DNA from: SHZL01 sp963784425
GTDB lineage: Bacteria; Pseudomonadota; Gammaproteobacteria; Xanthomonadales; SZUA-36
DNA: 64,000 nt
Reading direction: 5' to 3'
NCBI GenBank assembly: GCA_963784425.1
Contig: CAWARM010000011.1
Span: 620,001 to 684,000 of the forward strand
Shown here: piece after piece, positions 17,221 to 25,226 of the stretch
Numbering within the stretch: position 1 is the stretch's first letter
Layout of the letters: each line of letters begins with the position of its first letter
Notes under the pieces: model-generated
Seen by the model: only the letters and a program-made list of their open reading frames with translations
Told to the model about the DNA's origin: nothing
The model's database searches: none
Position numbers and translations under genes: made by a program

Positions 17221-18021
17221 CTAAAGACTCTTATTGTAACCATTCCCTTTGTTGTAGCCATACCCATTGTTGTAACCAATCCCATTGTTGTAACCAATCC
17301 CATTGTTGTAACCAATCATTAACTGCTCCCAGCAAGATTCCAGGTTACTGGCATGCTGAGGTGGCCACAGCTTTGCAAGCGACCGGCGCAATCGCTTCAA
17401 GTTTGACTTGAACAAGCGCGTCGCGCGGGGGCGAAAGAACGCCCTGTCGAAATCAATCAGGTAAATCGCTACGGCTCCGCCATCAGCGGGTCTGACCAGA
17501 ATATTACGGGCATTAAGATCAGGATGCACCAGGCCTTTCGCGTGAAACCTGCGGATGCACTGACCGGCACGAACCCAGCAAGGGTCTTGCGCGGTAATGG
17601 ATTCCAGCAATTCAGCCAATGACGAAGCCGGCATGATGCGGCGTGTCAGCAAGGCACCCGTATAGCTCAACCCGCTGCGTACGCATTGTGCAGCAAGTGG
17701 TTGCGGTGCCGGCAGGCCCATGCGGACCAGCTGCTCCAGAACGTTCGTTTCCAACAGCGGGCGAGAGCGCTGAAACCCGGTGAACAGATAGCGATCCCGG
17801 CTCAACCGCGTCGCCCAGCCGCCGCGCAGGTAGGTGCGCAGCACCGCTGGGCCGAACGGTGTATTAAGCATCAGGGTGTTTCCACGCCCCGGCGCGGTGC
17901 CCACGACAGCATTGAGCTTGCGCCAGTACCCGGGATCAAACAGGTGCGCACCTGGCTGCTGAATACATTCAGCATCATATACAATGACCCGCGCACCAGC
18001 TTGTTCGAGTTTCAGATTCAT
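17221..18021 (-). CDS. kdkA: 3-deoxy-D-manno-octulosonic acid (Kdo) kinase with repeat tail
   Basis: A 266-residue member of the KdkA/WaaP kinase family, which phosphorylates Kdo in the inner core of LPS at the cytoplasmic side of the inner membrane. Supporting motifs are LRTYLRGGWATRLSRDRYLFTG (nucleotide-binding region), FHAKGLVHPDLNARNILV (catalytic loop, Asp and Asn) and YLIDFDRAFFRP (metal-binding Asp). The last ~30 residues are a tandem GYNNGI-type repeat (DNA 17227-17316) that is not part of the kinase fold. ATG 18021 is used. It is divergent from the heptosyltransferase gene and heads the kdkA-GNAT-MBL unit. Confidence 0.85.
   Translation of the reverse strand: MNLKLEQAGARVIVYDAECIQQPGAHLFDPGYWRKLNAVVGTAPGRGNTLMLNTPFGPAVLRTYLRGGWATRLSRDRYLFTGFQRSRPLLETNVLEQLVRMGLPAPQPLAAQCVRSGLSYTGALLTRRIMPASSLAELLESITAQDPCWVRAGQCIRRFHAKGLVHPDLNARNILVRPADGGAVAIYLIDFDRAFFRPRATRLFKSNLKRLRRSLAKLWPPQHASNLESCWEQLMIGYNNGIGYNNGIGYNNGYGYNKGNGYNKSL
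17227..17316 (-). repeat. 18-base tandem repeat inside the end of kdkA
   Basis: Three exact copies of an 18-base unit lie at 17263-17280, 17281-17298 and 17299-17316, with two degenerate copies at 17227-17262. Each encodes the hexapeptide IGYNNG or a variant (YGYNKG, NGYNKS). The unit is a multiple of three, so copy-number change would lengthen or shorten the tail without a frameshift. Confidence 0.9.
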
Positions 18022-18115
18022 CAAGGCACGTGTTACTTGGGAGTTGCGGGCAGTATCCGCTCAACGAGACCCGTATAATGCGTTTGCTCCTGTCCAGCGT
18101 CAATCCGGAGGAGGC

Positions 18116-19177
18116 ATGAGAGCCTCTGTTCAAAACCCCAGGACTATTTGCATATTGCGCCTGTCAGCCCTGGGCGATGTAACGCACGTGGTGCCCGTTA
18201 TTCGCACGCTGCAGAAGCAGTGGCCGGAAAGCCGTATAAGTTGGATCATCGGTTCGCTGGAGCATCGTTTGCTCTGCGATCTGCCAGGCATTGAGTTCAT
18301 TCTTTTCAACAAGAAGGATGGATGGAAAGCCGTGCGCAAGCTGAAGCAGGACTTGCAGGACCGCCAGTTTGACGTATTGCTGCATATGCAAGTCTCGGCT
18401 CGCGCCAATCTGTTAAGCCGCTTTGTCCATGCACCGGTTCGGGTGGGCTGGAACCGGGAGCGCTGCCGGGACTTCCATCAGTGGTTCATCAATACGCCGG
18501 TTGCCAATGTGCCACAGCAACACCAGGTTGAAGGCTTTCTTGAATTTCCCCGCGCGCTGGGACTCGTCACGGGTCCCCCGCAGTGGGAGCTGCCCATAAG
18601 GGCAGATGCGCTCAATTGGGTCAATGAACGAGTTGCCTCCGACCGCCCCACCCTGGTCATCAGCCCCTGTTCCAGCCACGTACTGCGCAACTGGCATCCG
18701 GCACATTACGCCGCTGTAGCGGATTTTGCCGCCGGGGAACTGGATATGCAGGTTGTGCTGTCGGGCGGCCCTGGCGAACTGGACCGCGACACCGGGGCAG
18801 CCATCCAGAGGCTGATGGTTTCATCCTGCATCAACCTGGTTGGTGCGGATACTTTGGAGCAATCCAAAGCGCTGCTCAGTCGTGCGGACCTGCTGATTTC
18901 ACCTGACTCCGGACCAGTGCACATCGCTTCCGCACTAGGAACGGATGTGCTGGGACTCTACGCTGCGACCTGGTCGCGTCGCTCCGGACCGTATAACAGC
19001 CTGGACTTGTGTGTTGATCGCTACTCTGAGGCCGCACGCAAATACCGCAACAAAGACCCGGCTGAATTGCGCTGGGGTACACGCATCGAGGTACCGGGCG
19101 TGATGGATTTAGTGCAACCGCATGATGTCATCGCCAAACTGCAAGACTGGCGGCGTAAGCGCTACGAAAGCGCTTGA
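18116..19177 (+). CDS. ADP-heptose:LPS heptosyltransferase family (GT9)
   Basis: A 353-residue GT9 glycosyltransferase that adds heptose to the LPS inner core in the cytoplasm. It opens with ICILRLSALGDVTHVVPVIR, the family's N-terminal signature, and has FDVLLHMQVSARANLLSRF and GWNRER. The nucleotide-sugar site is LLISPDSGPVHIASALGTDVLGLYAAT (about residues 262-288), with Asp and His at the expected places. ATG 18116 follows the strong ribosome site GGAGGAGG. Which heptose it adds is not clear from sequence. It pairs divergently with kdkA, both acting on the LPS inner core. Confidence 0.9.
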   Translation: MRASVQNPRTICILRLSALGDVTHVVPVIRTLQKQWPESRISWIIGSLEHRLLCDLPGIEFILFNKKDGWKAVRKLKQDLQDRQFDVLLHMQVSARANLLSRFVHAPVRVGWNRERCRDFHQWFINTPVANVPQQHQVEGFLEFPRALGLVTGPPQWELPIRADALNWVNERVASDRPTLVISPCSSHVLRNWHPAHYAAVADFAAGELDMQVVLSGGPGELDRDTGAAIQRLMVSSCINLVGADTLEQSKALLSRADLLISPDSGPVHIASALGTDVLGLYAATWSRRSGPYNSLDLCVDRYSEAARKYRNKDPAELRWGTRIEVPGVMDLVQPHDVIAKLQDWRRKRYESA

Positions 19178-19220
19178 AGGCAGCCCGCAGCACCTCAGGC
19201 TACATTCCCAGACCACATTC

Positions 19221-20474
19221 TCAGGCCACGCCCCTCACCTGCGCTAACTGCCGCTGCTGGATTATGGCAGCAAAACCGCCCTCCAAATCCGCTATCAGGT
19301 CTTCCACGTGCTCTATCCCGACTGACACACGTAAAAGTTTAGCAGTGATACCTGCAACATCCTGATCCCTTTGCGACATGGCAGCGTGGGTCATGCTGGC
19401 CGGGTGTGCCACCAGGCTTTCAACTCCCCCAAGGGACTCGGCGAGGGTAAATAGCTGCAGGGCTTCCAGGAAAACCGGCACTTCTTCTTCGCTGACTGCA
19501 AGTTCGAAACTGATCATGGCGCCAAATCCTTGCTGCTGGAGCGCCGCGGTTTCGTGGCCGGGGTGCTCGGCTAAACCAGGAAAATAGACCTTATCCACGA
19601 ATTCACTGGTCTTGAGCATGGCTGCAATCGCGATGGCATTTTGCTGGTGCTGTTGATAGCGAACGGACAGCGTACGCAAACCACGCAACGCCTGGAAACT
19701 GTCAAAAGGGGAGCCGGTCAGGCCAAGGCAATTTGCCCACCAGGACAGCTCTTCCAGCAGCGCCGGATCTTTAGCGATCACTGCGCCTCCGACCACATCC
19801 GAATGTCCATTGATGTATTTAGTGGTGGAATGCACCACGACATCGGCGCCCAGACTTATTGGCTGCTGACCGGCCGGGGACATGAAAGTATTGTCCACCA
19901 CGACCAGTGCGCCCACTTCGTGTGCGGCCTGTGCAATGGCCTGTACATCCGTAATTCGCAGCAGGGGGTTACTGGGGGTCTCGATCCAGACCATGCGGGG
20001 TTTCAATGCGTGGATTTTTTCTGCCGAAAGTTGTGTTTCCCACAGGGGTAACCACCGCAATTGAAACAATTTCTTTCTGACTGCCGCCGAAAACAGGCGA
20101 TGGCAACCGCCGTAACAATCATGTGCCGCTATGAGCAGGTCACCAGGTTGCAGCAGTTGAGTTACCAGGTGTACAGCAGACATGCCTGAAGAGGTGATCA
20201 CCGCGCCTGACCCATTTTCAACAGCAGCCAGGGCCCCTGCGAACTGGTCGCGTGTCGGGTTGCCCGAACGCGTATAGTCGTAACGACCCTTTTGGCCAAA
20301 CTTCTTGAAAGCAAAAGTGGAACTGAGGTGCAATGGCGGAATCACGGCGCCATGACTGTCGTCCGTGTTGACTCCATAACGGGCTACGAGGGTTTCTTGC
20401 CTGTGCTTTTTTTCAGGCTTGCGTTCAGACTGAGGGTCAGTTTTGGGCTTGGCCTTCGGCTTAAGTTTACTCAT
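19221..20474 (-). CDS. metB: Cystathionine gamma-synthase
   Basis: A 417-residue PLP enzyme of the Cys/Met metabolism family. It condenses an O-acylhomoserine with cysteine to give cystathionine. It shows YDYTRSGNPTRDQFAGALA, SSGMSAVHLVTQLLQPGD, the Asp strand VVVDNTFMSPAGQQP, the PLP-lysine segment VVHSTTKYINGHSDVVGG, and SLGGVESLVAHPASMTH near the end. A Lys/Pro-rich N-terminal extension of about 30 residues precedes the domain. ATG 20474 has GGAGAAG 6 bases upstream. A SAM-I riboswitch (20573-20702) lies in its leader, so expression should fall when S-adenosylmethionine is abundant. MetC-type lyase activity cannot be excluded by sequence alone. Confidence 0.85.
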   Translation of the reverse strand: MSKLKPKAKPKTDPQSERKPEKKHRQETLVARYGVNTDDSHGAVIPPLHLSSTFAFKKFGQKGRYDYTRSGNPTRDQFAGALAAVENGSGAVITSSGMSAVHLVTQLLQPGDLLIAAHDCYGGCHRLFSAAVRKKLFQLRWLPLWETQLSAEKIHALKPRMVWIETPSNPLLRITDVQAIAQAAHEVGALVVVDNTFMSPAGQQPISLGADVVVHSTTKYINGHSDVVGGAVIAKDPALLEELSWWANCLGLTGSPFDSFQALRGLRTLSVRYQQHQQNAIAIAAMLKTSEFVDKVYFPGLAEHPGHETAALQQQGFGAMISFELAVSEEEVPVFLEALQLFTLAESLGGVESLVAHPASMTHAAMSQRDQDVAGITAKLLRVSVGIEHVEDLIADLEGGFAAIIQQRQLAQVRGVA

Positions 20475-20542
20475 TTTCTGCTTCTCCAGCATTTCCGGTT
20501 GTTCAACATCTCATCCGGAAATCCCGCAAAGCAGGTTGAGTA

Positions 20543-20571
20543 TGACCGAGCCCATCAGACAGCTGCCCGGT
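20543..20571 (-). terminator. Possible expression-platform hairpin of the metB riboswitch
   Basis: Immediately after the riboswitch P1 stem the minus strand has GACCGGGC ... GCTCGGTC, eight pairs with one G-U, enclosing a 13-base loop. There is no run of U after it, so it may not be a classical terminator; it could instead compete with other pairings or affect Rho or translation. Confidence 0.4.
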
Positions 20572-20572
20572 C

Positions 20573-20702
20573 ACTCATTTCCCGAAAACCTGTAATTGAG
20601 CAAGCTCAAGGCTCTCGCTGGAATTGGCACCTTTTCGAAGTGGTTAGCTCCGAAGGTTGCCCCGGCATCTAAGGGCCAGTCCCTCTGCCGGTCTGAATGA
20701 GT
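20573..20702 (-). ncRNA. SAM-I (S-box) riboswitch upstream of metB
   Basis: On the minus strand, P1 arms ACTCATT (20702-20696) and AATGAGT (20579-20573) close a structure with the conserved SAM-I core. The core elements are AGAGGGACTGGCCC, then GATGCCGGGGCAACC, then AAGGTGCCAATTCC, in the family order and spacing. The AGAGGGA/GAtG kink-turn region, the GGCAACC junction and the GGTGCCAATTCC strand are the hallmark elements. It senses S-adenosylmethionine and controls the metB transcript directly downstream. It starts 55 bases after the DUF6165 stop codon. Confidence 0.92.
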
Positions 20703-20710
20703 ACAGCCCA

Positions 20711-20740
20711 ATTCTAATTCAGGCAAGCGGGTGGGTGCAA
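20711..20740 (-). promoter_or_regulatory. Promoter of the SAM riboswitch-metB transcript
   Basis: TTGCAC (20740-20735) and TAGAAT (20716-20711) are separated by 18 bases. Transcription would begin near 20704, exactly at the base of the riboswitch P1 stem. This argues that metB has its own start, separate from the upstream phosphonate operon. Confidence 0.6.
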
Positions 20741-20756
20741 GCCCATAGTAAGCCAC

Positions 20757-21146
20757 CTAATAAGTCGTATAAGATTTTTCCTCTACTATCCGGGCACCAA
20801 GGTGCTTGTTCAGCTCTTTTTTAATCTGCGCACGGCGATCATTGGTCGCATAGACACTGCGTGCCAGTTCAATGAACTGTTCGCCGAACTCTTTGGCGCG
20901 CTCCTTATCGCGAATGTCGTCCTCAATGACCCAGAGCTTTTCATTGATCGCCTTCAATTGTGAACGTAGCAATCGGACGGTTTCGTCTTCCGTGACCGAG
21001 TCTGCCCAACATTTGCTCAACAGCTCGAGTTCAGCGCGGACATTGGCTACTTTCTCCGGATCCTTCATTCGTTCCGATTTGATTTCAAGTATGGTGATTT
21101 TGTCCAGCACTTCCGCTGGCGAGACGGGAACAAGAAAATTTTTCAT
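20757..21146 (-). CDS. DUF6165 family protein
   Basis: A 129-residue soluble, highly charged helical protein resembling DUF6165. It begins FLVPVSPAEVLDKITILEIKSERM and continues with long amphipathic helices (VANVRAELELLSKCW, LLRSQLKAINEKLWVIEDDIRDKERAKEF). The only recurring hint for this family is that it is found among sugar-transfer or envelope genes. Here it is the last gene of the phosphonate operon, 27 bases after the PhyH gene. A role as a small accessory or scaffold protein is only a guess. Confidence 0.65.
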   Translation of the reverse strand: MKNFLVPVSPAEVLDKITILEIKSERMKDPEKVANVRAELELLSKCWADSVTEDETVRLLRSQLKAINEKLWVIEDDIRDKERAKEFGEQFIELARSVYATNDRRAQIKKELNKHLGARIVEEKSYTTY

Positions 21147-21173
21147 TCTGTCTCCTGGGCGCTTTCGCCCTGT

Positions 21174-21938
21174 TCAAACTTTGAAGTTATACTTCCTGTT
21201 CGGGTCCCGCTCTATATCAGGCGGATAATTCTTGCGCTTCTCCGCGTAGTATTTTTCGCGTAAATCCCCTGCTGCCGCCCTGTTGTAGGTAATGTAAAGC
21301 ACCCTGCGCGCCTGCCCGGTGCTGTTGGGCGAAGAGCGATGCGGGGTATAGGAATCAAAAAACACCGCGTCACCCGGCGCGCAGTGCACCGGTTGATAAG
21401 GCAAATACCCGGTATCGGCATCTGTTAGCGGCGCCCACATCTGCCCCAGAACACCCTTGTTATGCAGTCCGGCTATCAGCTCAAGGCTGCCGTTTTGCTC
21501 GTTGGTCTCATCAATCGCAACCATGGCAGTAATATGAATGTCCGCGAACTCGTTCCAGCCTGCCTGCACATCCTGGTGCTCCTTGAAACCGTCCCCGCCG
21601 GGCAGCTTGAAATTGATTTTGTCCTTGAACAGCACGGCCGGCGCATCCAGCAATTGGCACACTGCGTGGTGCATGCGCCGGGTTGTAATCAACTGACGGA
21701 AACCCTCGTGAAACGGCACGAAATTCTCGATTCGGCACAGAATCCTGGAGCCATCAAGCTGGCTGGATTCAAAATACATCATGGTCTTGCCCCGCTCTTC
21801 TTTGCGCTGCGCAAGCTCGTCTGTCCACTCGCTGATTTGCGCTATTTCGGCCGGTGAATACATACCCCGAACCAGCAGATAGCCGTCCCGTTGAAACTGT
21901 TCCAGCTGCGACGCATCGAGCACGCTTGCTGTGTTCAT
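21174..21938 (-). CDS. PhyH-type Fe(II)/2OG dioxygenase, candidate phosphonate hydroxylase
   Basis: A 254-residue protein of the phytanoyl-CoA dioxygenase family. The metal triad is visible as KEHQDVQAGW (His and Asp, around residue 118) and YTPHRSSPNSTGQARRVLYITYN (distal His and the 2OG-binding Arg, around 200-220). KDKINFKLPGGDGF precedes the HxD motif. Known 2-AEP hydroxylases (PhnY) belong to this family and convert AEP to 1-hydroxy-2-AEP. The location within a PEP mutase operon makes a similar tailoring step plausible here, but the substrate is inferred from context only. ATG 21938 lies one base after the YidC-like stop. Confidence 0.75.
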   Translation of the reverse strand: MNTASVLDASQLEQFQRDGYLLVRGMYSPAEIAQISEWTDELAQRKEERGKTMMYFESSQLDGSRILCRIENFVPFHEGFRQLITTRRMHHAVCQLLDAPAVLFKDKINFKLPGGDGFKEHQDVQAGWNEFADIHITAMVAIDETNEQNGSLELIAGLHNKGVLGQMWAPLTDADTGYLPYQPVHCAPGDAVFFDSYTPHRSSPNSTGQARRVLYITYNRAAAGDLREKYYAEKRKNYPPDIERDPNRKYNFKV

Positions 21939-21939
21939 T

Positions 21940-23406
21940 TCAGGCCGTATCCCCGACTTTACCGCGCGTGCTGATCCGGCGTGTCCAGACGCTTTTGCAC
22001 AGCGCGGCCAGATTGTTGGTGGTCCAGTACAGGACCATACCCGCCGGAAAGGTATAAAACACGATAAAAAAGGCCAGCGCCAAAAGCAACATATTACGCA
22101 GTTGCTGCCTGTATAAATCGGGACTGGAGGCCAGTGGCCGGTGCTCCGCGGCTGCCCAGATGGAAAGCCCGGTCATGAGGAAAGGCAGGAGGTTAAATGT
22201 GCTGCCAAAAAATGGCAGACTAAACGGCAATTGAAACAAGGCATCGGGCTGGGACAGGTCCTTGATCCACAAGAAGCCGGTGCCAAGCAGATCAATGTTT
22301 TCTGCCAGCATATCGAAGGCGCCGATAAAGACCGGAATCACCACCGCCACACCCAGCAGGCTTTTCAGGCCATATAAAGGGTGGACTTTCTGCTCCTCGT
22401 ATAAGGCCAGGATCTTCTTCACTTGCTCCTCGCCACGATAGTCCTTCCTGATACGGGATAATTCCGGCGCCAGCCTTGCCTCCTTGGCATGTACGCGTTG
22501 CTGGATGCGATCCGCTGTCCGGCTCAGCGGTAACATCAGGAAATGAACCGTGACCGATAAAAGCATGATGGCCCAACCCCAATCGGGAACCATGGACTGG
22601 ATCCAGGTGAGAAGGTAGAACAAAGCAAGACAGATCCAGCGCAACCAGAACCAAAGCCCGGCATAAAGCAACTCGTCCAGAATTTCATCACTGGCGGTAA
22701 GCTGCTTGACCTCCATGGGCCCCAGGTAGAAGACGAGGAGTTCTTTTGGCAAGCCCTGATTGCGCTGCAGGACTGCCTCCGGGTTTTCCTTTCCAGTCTG
22801 GATCTCAAAGGTGCTGTCGGTGGGTCCGCTGACGAGGAGTGTCCAGAAGCGGTTACGAAAGCCCGCCCAATCGGCATCAAAGCCATCCACTGCCTCATTA
22901 TCCAGTCCGACTTGCCTAACACCCTGCGCGGTCACCGCGACATAGCGAATCTGTTCCAGCCAACGGCCAAAACCCGCTACCGGGGCGGCCTGGAAAGTCG
23001 CCCCGGAGCGCATGGTAAGCGCGGTACCTTCCGTCATTGCTTCGAGGCGATAGCCATGCGATGGAATCAGCCACGTAATGCTTTGGCCGCCGGGATGAGA
23101 AAAATGCAATTGCTGGATTTCAGCTACTGCCTGTTCCTCGATTCCGCCTTGTACACCACGCCGCTGAACCCAGCGGGAATCCATCACCTGGCCAAAACTT
23201 ATGATCCCGTCCGGGTCTTCCATATGTTGCTGGCGGGACTCAACATTTTCACAAAGGGGGAAGCACATCGTTGCTTCCATCAAACTGCCCTGGTCGCTGA
23301 AACGCAGCGCCAACACAGATGTGTTGAGACTCACATCTGCCTCCAGCGGGAATGGCACAACACAGCAGAGGAGGCCGCAAAGCATCCACCAGCCCAGAGA
23401 TTTCAT
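21940..23406 (-). CDS. YidC/Oxa1-family paralogue of the phosphonate operon
   Basis: A 488-residue membrane protein. It has an N-terminal signal/anchor (GWWMLCGLLCCVVPFPLEAD) and a periplasmic beta-rich domain to about residue 280. A five-helix YidC core follows, from WGWAIMLLSVTVHFLMLPLSRTADR through FYTFPAGMVLYWTTNNLAALCKS. The LxPxLxxIRKDYRGEEQ cytoplasmic helical hairpin and EQKVHPLYG match the insertase family. At the site where E. coli YidC has the groove arginine (VRGIMYPL), this protein has His (VHFLMLPL). ATG 23406 overlaps the stop of the preceding gene as ATGA. It is unlikely to be the housekeeping insertase, which normally sits by rnpA/mnmE; a dedicated role with the operon's membrane proteins is inferred. 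Confidence 0.8.
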   Translation of the reverse strand: MKSLGWWMLCGLLCCVVPFPLEADVSLNTSVLALRFSDQGSLMEATMCFPLCENVESRQQHMEDPDGIISFGQVMDSRWVQRRGVQGGIEEQAVAEIQQLHFSHPGGQSITWLIPSHGYRLEAMTEGTALTMRSGATFQAAPVAGFGRWLEQIRYVAVTAQGVRQVGLDNEAVDGFDADWAGFRNRFWTLLVSGPTDSTFEIQTGKENPEAVLQRNQGLPKELLVFYLGPMEVKQLTASDEILDELLYAGLWFWLRWICLALFYLLTWIQSMVPDWGWAIMLLSVTVHFLMLPLSRTADRIQQRVHAKEARLAPELSRIRKDYRGEEQVKKILALYEEQKVHPLYGLKSLLGVAVVIPVFIGAFDMLAENIDLLGTGFLWIKDLSQPDALFQLPFSLPFFGSTFNLLPFLMTGLSIWAAAEHRPLASSPDLYRQQLRNMLLLALAFFIVFYTFPAGMVLYWTTNNLAALCKSVWTRRISTRGKVGDTA

Positions 23407-25226
23407 GGGCGGTAAAACCTGGTATTTTCGGCGGCAACAGCTTCCAGAATGGGTCCCCTGACTTCCGGCTTTGCAATGACCCGGTAATCCCAGTCGCGCA
23501 CCTCGAAATTGCCTCCTGGATAGGTGATGGTTACCTGGTCCGGTTCCAGTATTGCATAGTTGTAGTAACTTCCGGCCACTAACCACTCCCAATTCCGCTG
23601 TTCAAACAGGTTAACACCGCTGGCATAGTCGATGGCAGGATTGCTGCAGCCAAGCATTTCGGTCATGAGCGTGGGCAGCACATCATAATGTGAAGTCCTG
23701 TGGTCGAAGCGATGGGGTGACCGGCCGGGCCACCTCACGAGAAATGGCACCTGTAGCTGGTAAGTGGTGTAGCCCGAGCCGTGTTCTGACAGACCCGCGC
23801 CCGTTTCGTTGAATTCCTGGCCATGGTCGGAGGTGATAATCACGATGGTCCGGTCAGCCTCGCCCTGTTGCTCCAGATCGACAAGCACTGACTCAATCAG
23901 GCCATCCAGAAATCGAATTGATTTTTCGTAGTCAGAAAAACCCCTGGTTAGCTCATCGCCACCCGTTGGCTGCAACTCCGGCATGCCGTTCAGTTTCCCG
24001 GGATAATCCCGTGTATTACTGGCATCGTAAAACAGGAATCCAAAAAATGCTTGCTGCCGGTTGTGCTGTTTCAGCCAATTTTTCCAATCACTGGTAATGA
24101 TTTGGTCTCGCTGCCACGGGGTTGCCTCCTCGGGCTCCGTATGTATACGCAAATTCGGCACATTGGCAAAAGCCGTGCGGTCAAGAGACACGGGCCGGCG
24201 CATGGTGTAACTGGTGAAAAGTCCCAAGGCATAATTTTGCCGCTGGAGCTCGTCCACGAACACTGAAGATCGCTGCAGGGCCTCGAAACTACTCCAGTAG
24301 CCCGGCAGTAAACCGTAGAACAAGCTGAACACGCCCATGCGCGACGAGTTTCCACCACTGAAATGCCGGGTGAACCATTGCGCCTGGCTATTCGCCATGC
24401 CCCACAAGAACGGCGACGTTTTTTCCTGCAACATATCGCTGCGCATCGCATCAGCCAGGATCAATAACAGGTTCATCGGCTTCTTGTTGCTGCACTGCAA
24501 GGGTTTTAAGGGGTAGTTCAGTGCGCGATTGGCCACGTGATCCCATTGCCTGGCCACCTTTTGTGCCAGGATCCGCTCGCGGCTGGCTTCCGGGTCAACC
24601 AGGCCAAAGCGCGCAAGTTGTCGCCTGGCGGTAAACCATTTGTATACCGGTAGCTGTATCGCCACGCTGGTTACGGGCTGGTAATAGCTGGCGTCCGCCC
24701 AGGCGTAAATCAGTTGCGAGCAGGCAACAGCAACCAGGCAAACGACTGCCGCCAACCGGCCATGGCGCTGTTGGCGACCATCTATCCATCGCCAGGTCCA
24801 AACCGCCACCATGAACTCAAAAAGAAGGCTGACAACGAAAAGCACGGAGACAAAGATCCAGCTTCGTGGCCCGAGGATTTGCAAAGTCAGGCCATTGATG
24901 TGAAAGCGGCTTTGTGACCAAAGCAAACTGTCCAGCTCGCTGACCGCAATCAGCGCAGCGAACAGAATCGCCGCCAGGGCCGTTACCCCACGCCGTGAAG
25001 GCCAGGCCAGCACCAGCGGAGTCAGCACAATAAAAAGCGGCAATACCGAAAGCGTCACAAAATGAGCAGGGAACACCAGGACCAGGTAGACCCAGGAGAG
25101 CAGGGTCTCACCAGGCGAGAAATTTGCGAAATAACGCAATCCAGGCAAAGCCAGCAAGAGGGCATTGGCCAGTGCAAACCATCCCATCCAGCGAAACAAG
25201 ACCGTTCGGTTGGGACGGTCAGTCAT
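23403..25226 (-). CDS. YejM/PbgA-like membrane protein with sulfatase-fold periplasmic domain
   Basis: A 607-residue protein. Five hydrophobic segments in the first ~190 residues resemble the DUF3413 membrane domain of YejM/PbgA (LFRWMGWFALANALLLALPGLRY, FPAHFVTLSVLPLFIVLTPL). An alkaline-phosphatase/sulfatase-fold domain follows: MNLLLILADAMRSDML, then SGGNSSRMGVFSLFYGLLPGYW with Ser at the nucleophile position, and IVIITSDHGQEFNE with the metal-site Asp-His. Relatives include lipid-handling regulators and phosphoethanolamine-type transferases. In this operon it could transfer or handle a phosphonate headgroup at the outer face of the inner membrane, but this is inference. ATG 25226 overlaps the preceding stop by 8 bases; ATG 25241 is an alternative. 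Confidence 0.75.
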   Translation of the reverse strand: MTDRPNRTVLFRWMGWFALANALLLALPGLRYFANFSPGETLLSWVYLVLVFPAHFVTLSVLPLFIVLTPLVLAWPSRRGVTALAAILFAALIAVSELDSLLWSQSRFHINGLTLQILGPRSWIFVSVLFVVSLLFEFMVAVWTWRWIDGRQQRHGRLAAVVCLVAVACSQLIYAWADASYYQPVTSVAIQLPVYKWFTARRQLARFGLVDPEASRERILAQKVARQWDHVANRALNYPLKPLQCSNKKPMNLLLILADAMRSDMLQEKTSPFLWGMANSQAQWFTRHFSGGNSSRMGVFSLFYGLLPGYWSSFEALQRSSVFVDELQRQNYALGLFTSYTMRRPVSLDRTAFANVPNLRIHTEPEEATPWQRDQIITSDWKNWLKQHNRQQAFFGFLFYDASNTRDYPGKLNGMPELQPTGGDELTRGFSDYEKSIRFLDGLIESVLVDLEQQGEADRTIVIITSDHGQEFNETGAGLSEHGSGYTTYQLQVPFLVRWPGRSPHRFDHRTSHYDVLPTLMTEMLGCSNPAIDYASGVNLFEQRNWEWLVAGSYYNYAILEPDQVTITYPGGNFEVRDWDYRVIAKPEVRGPILEAVAAENTRFYRP

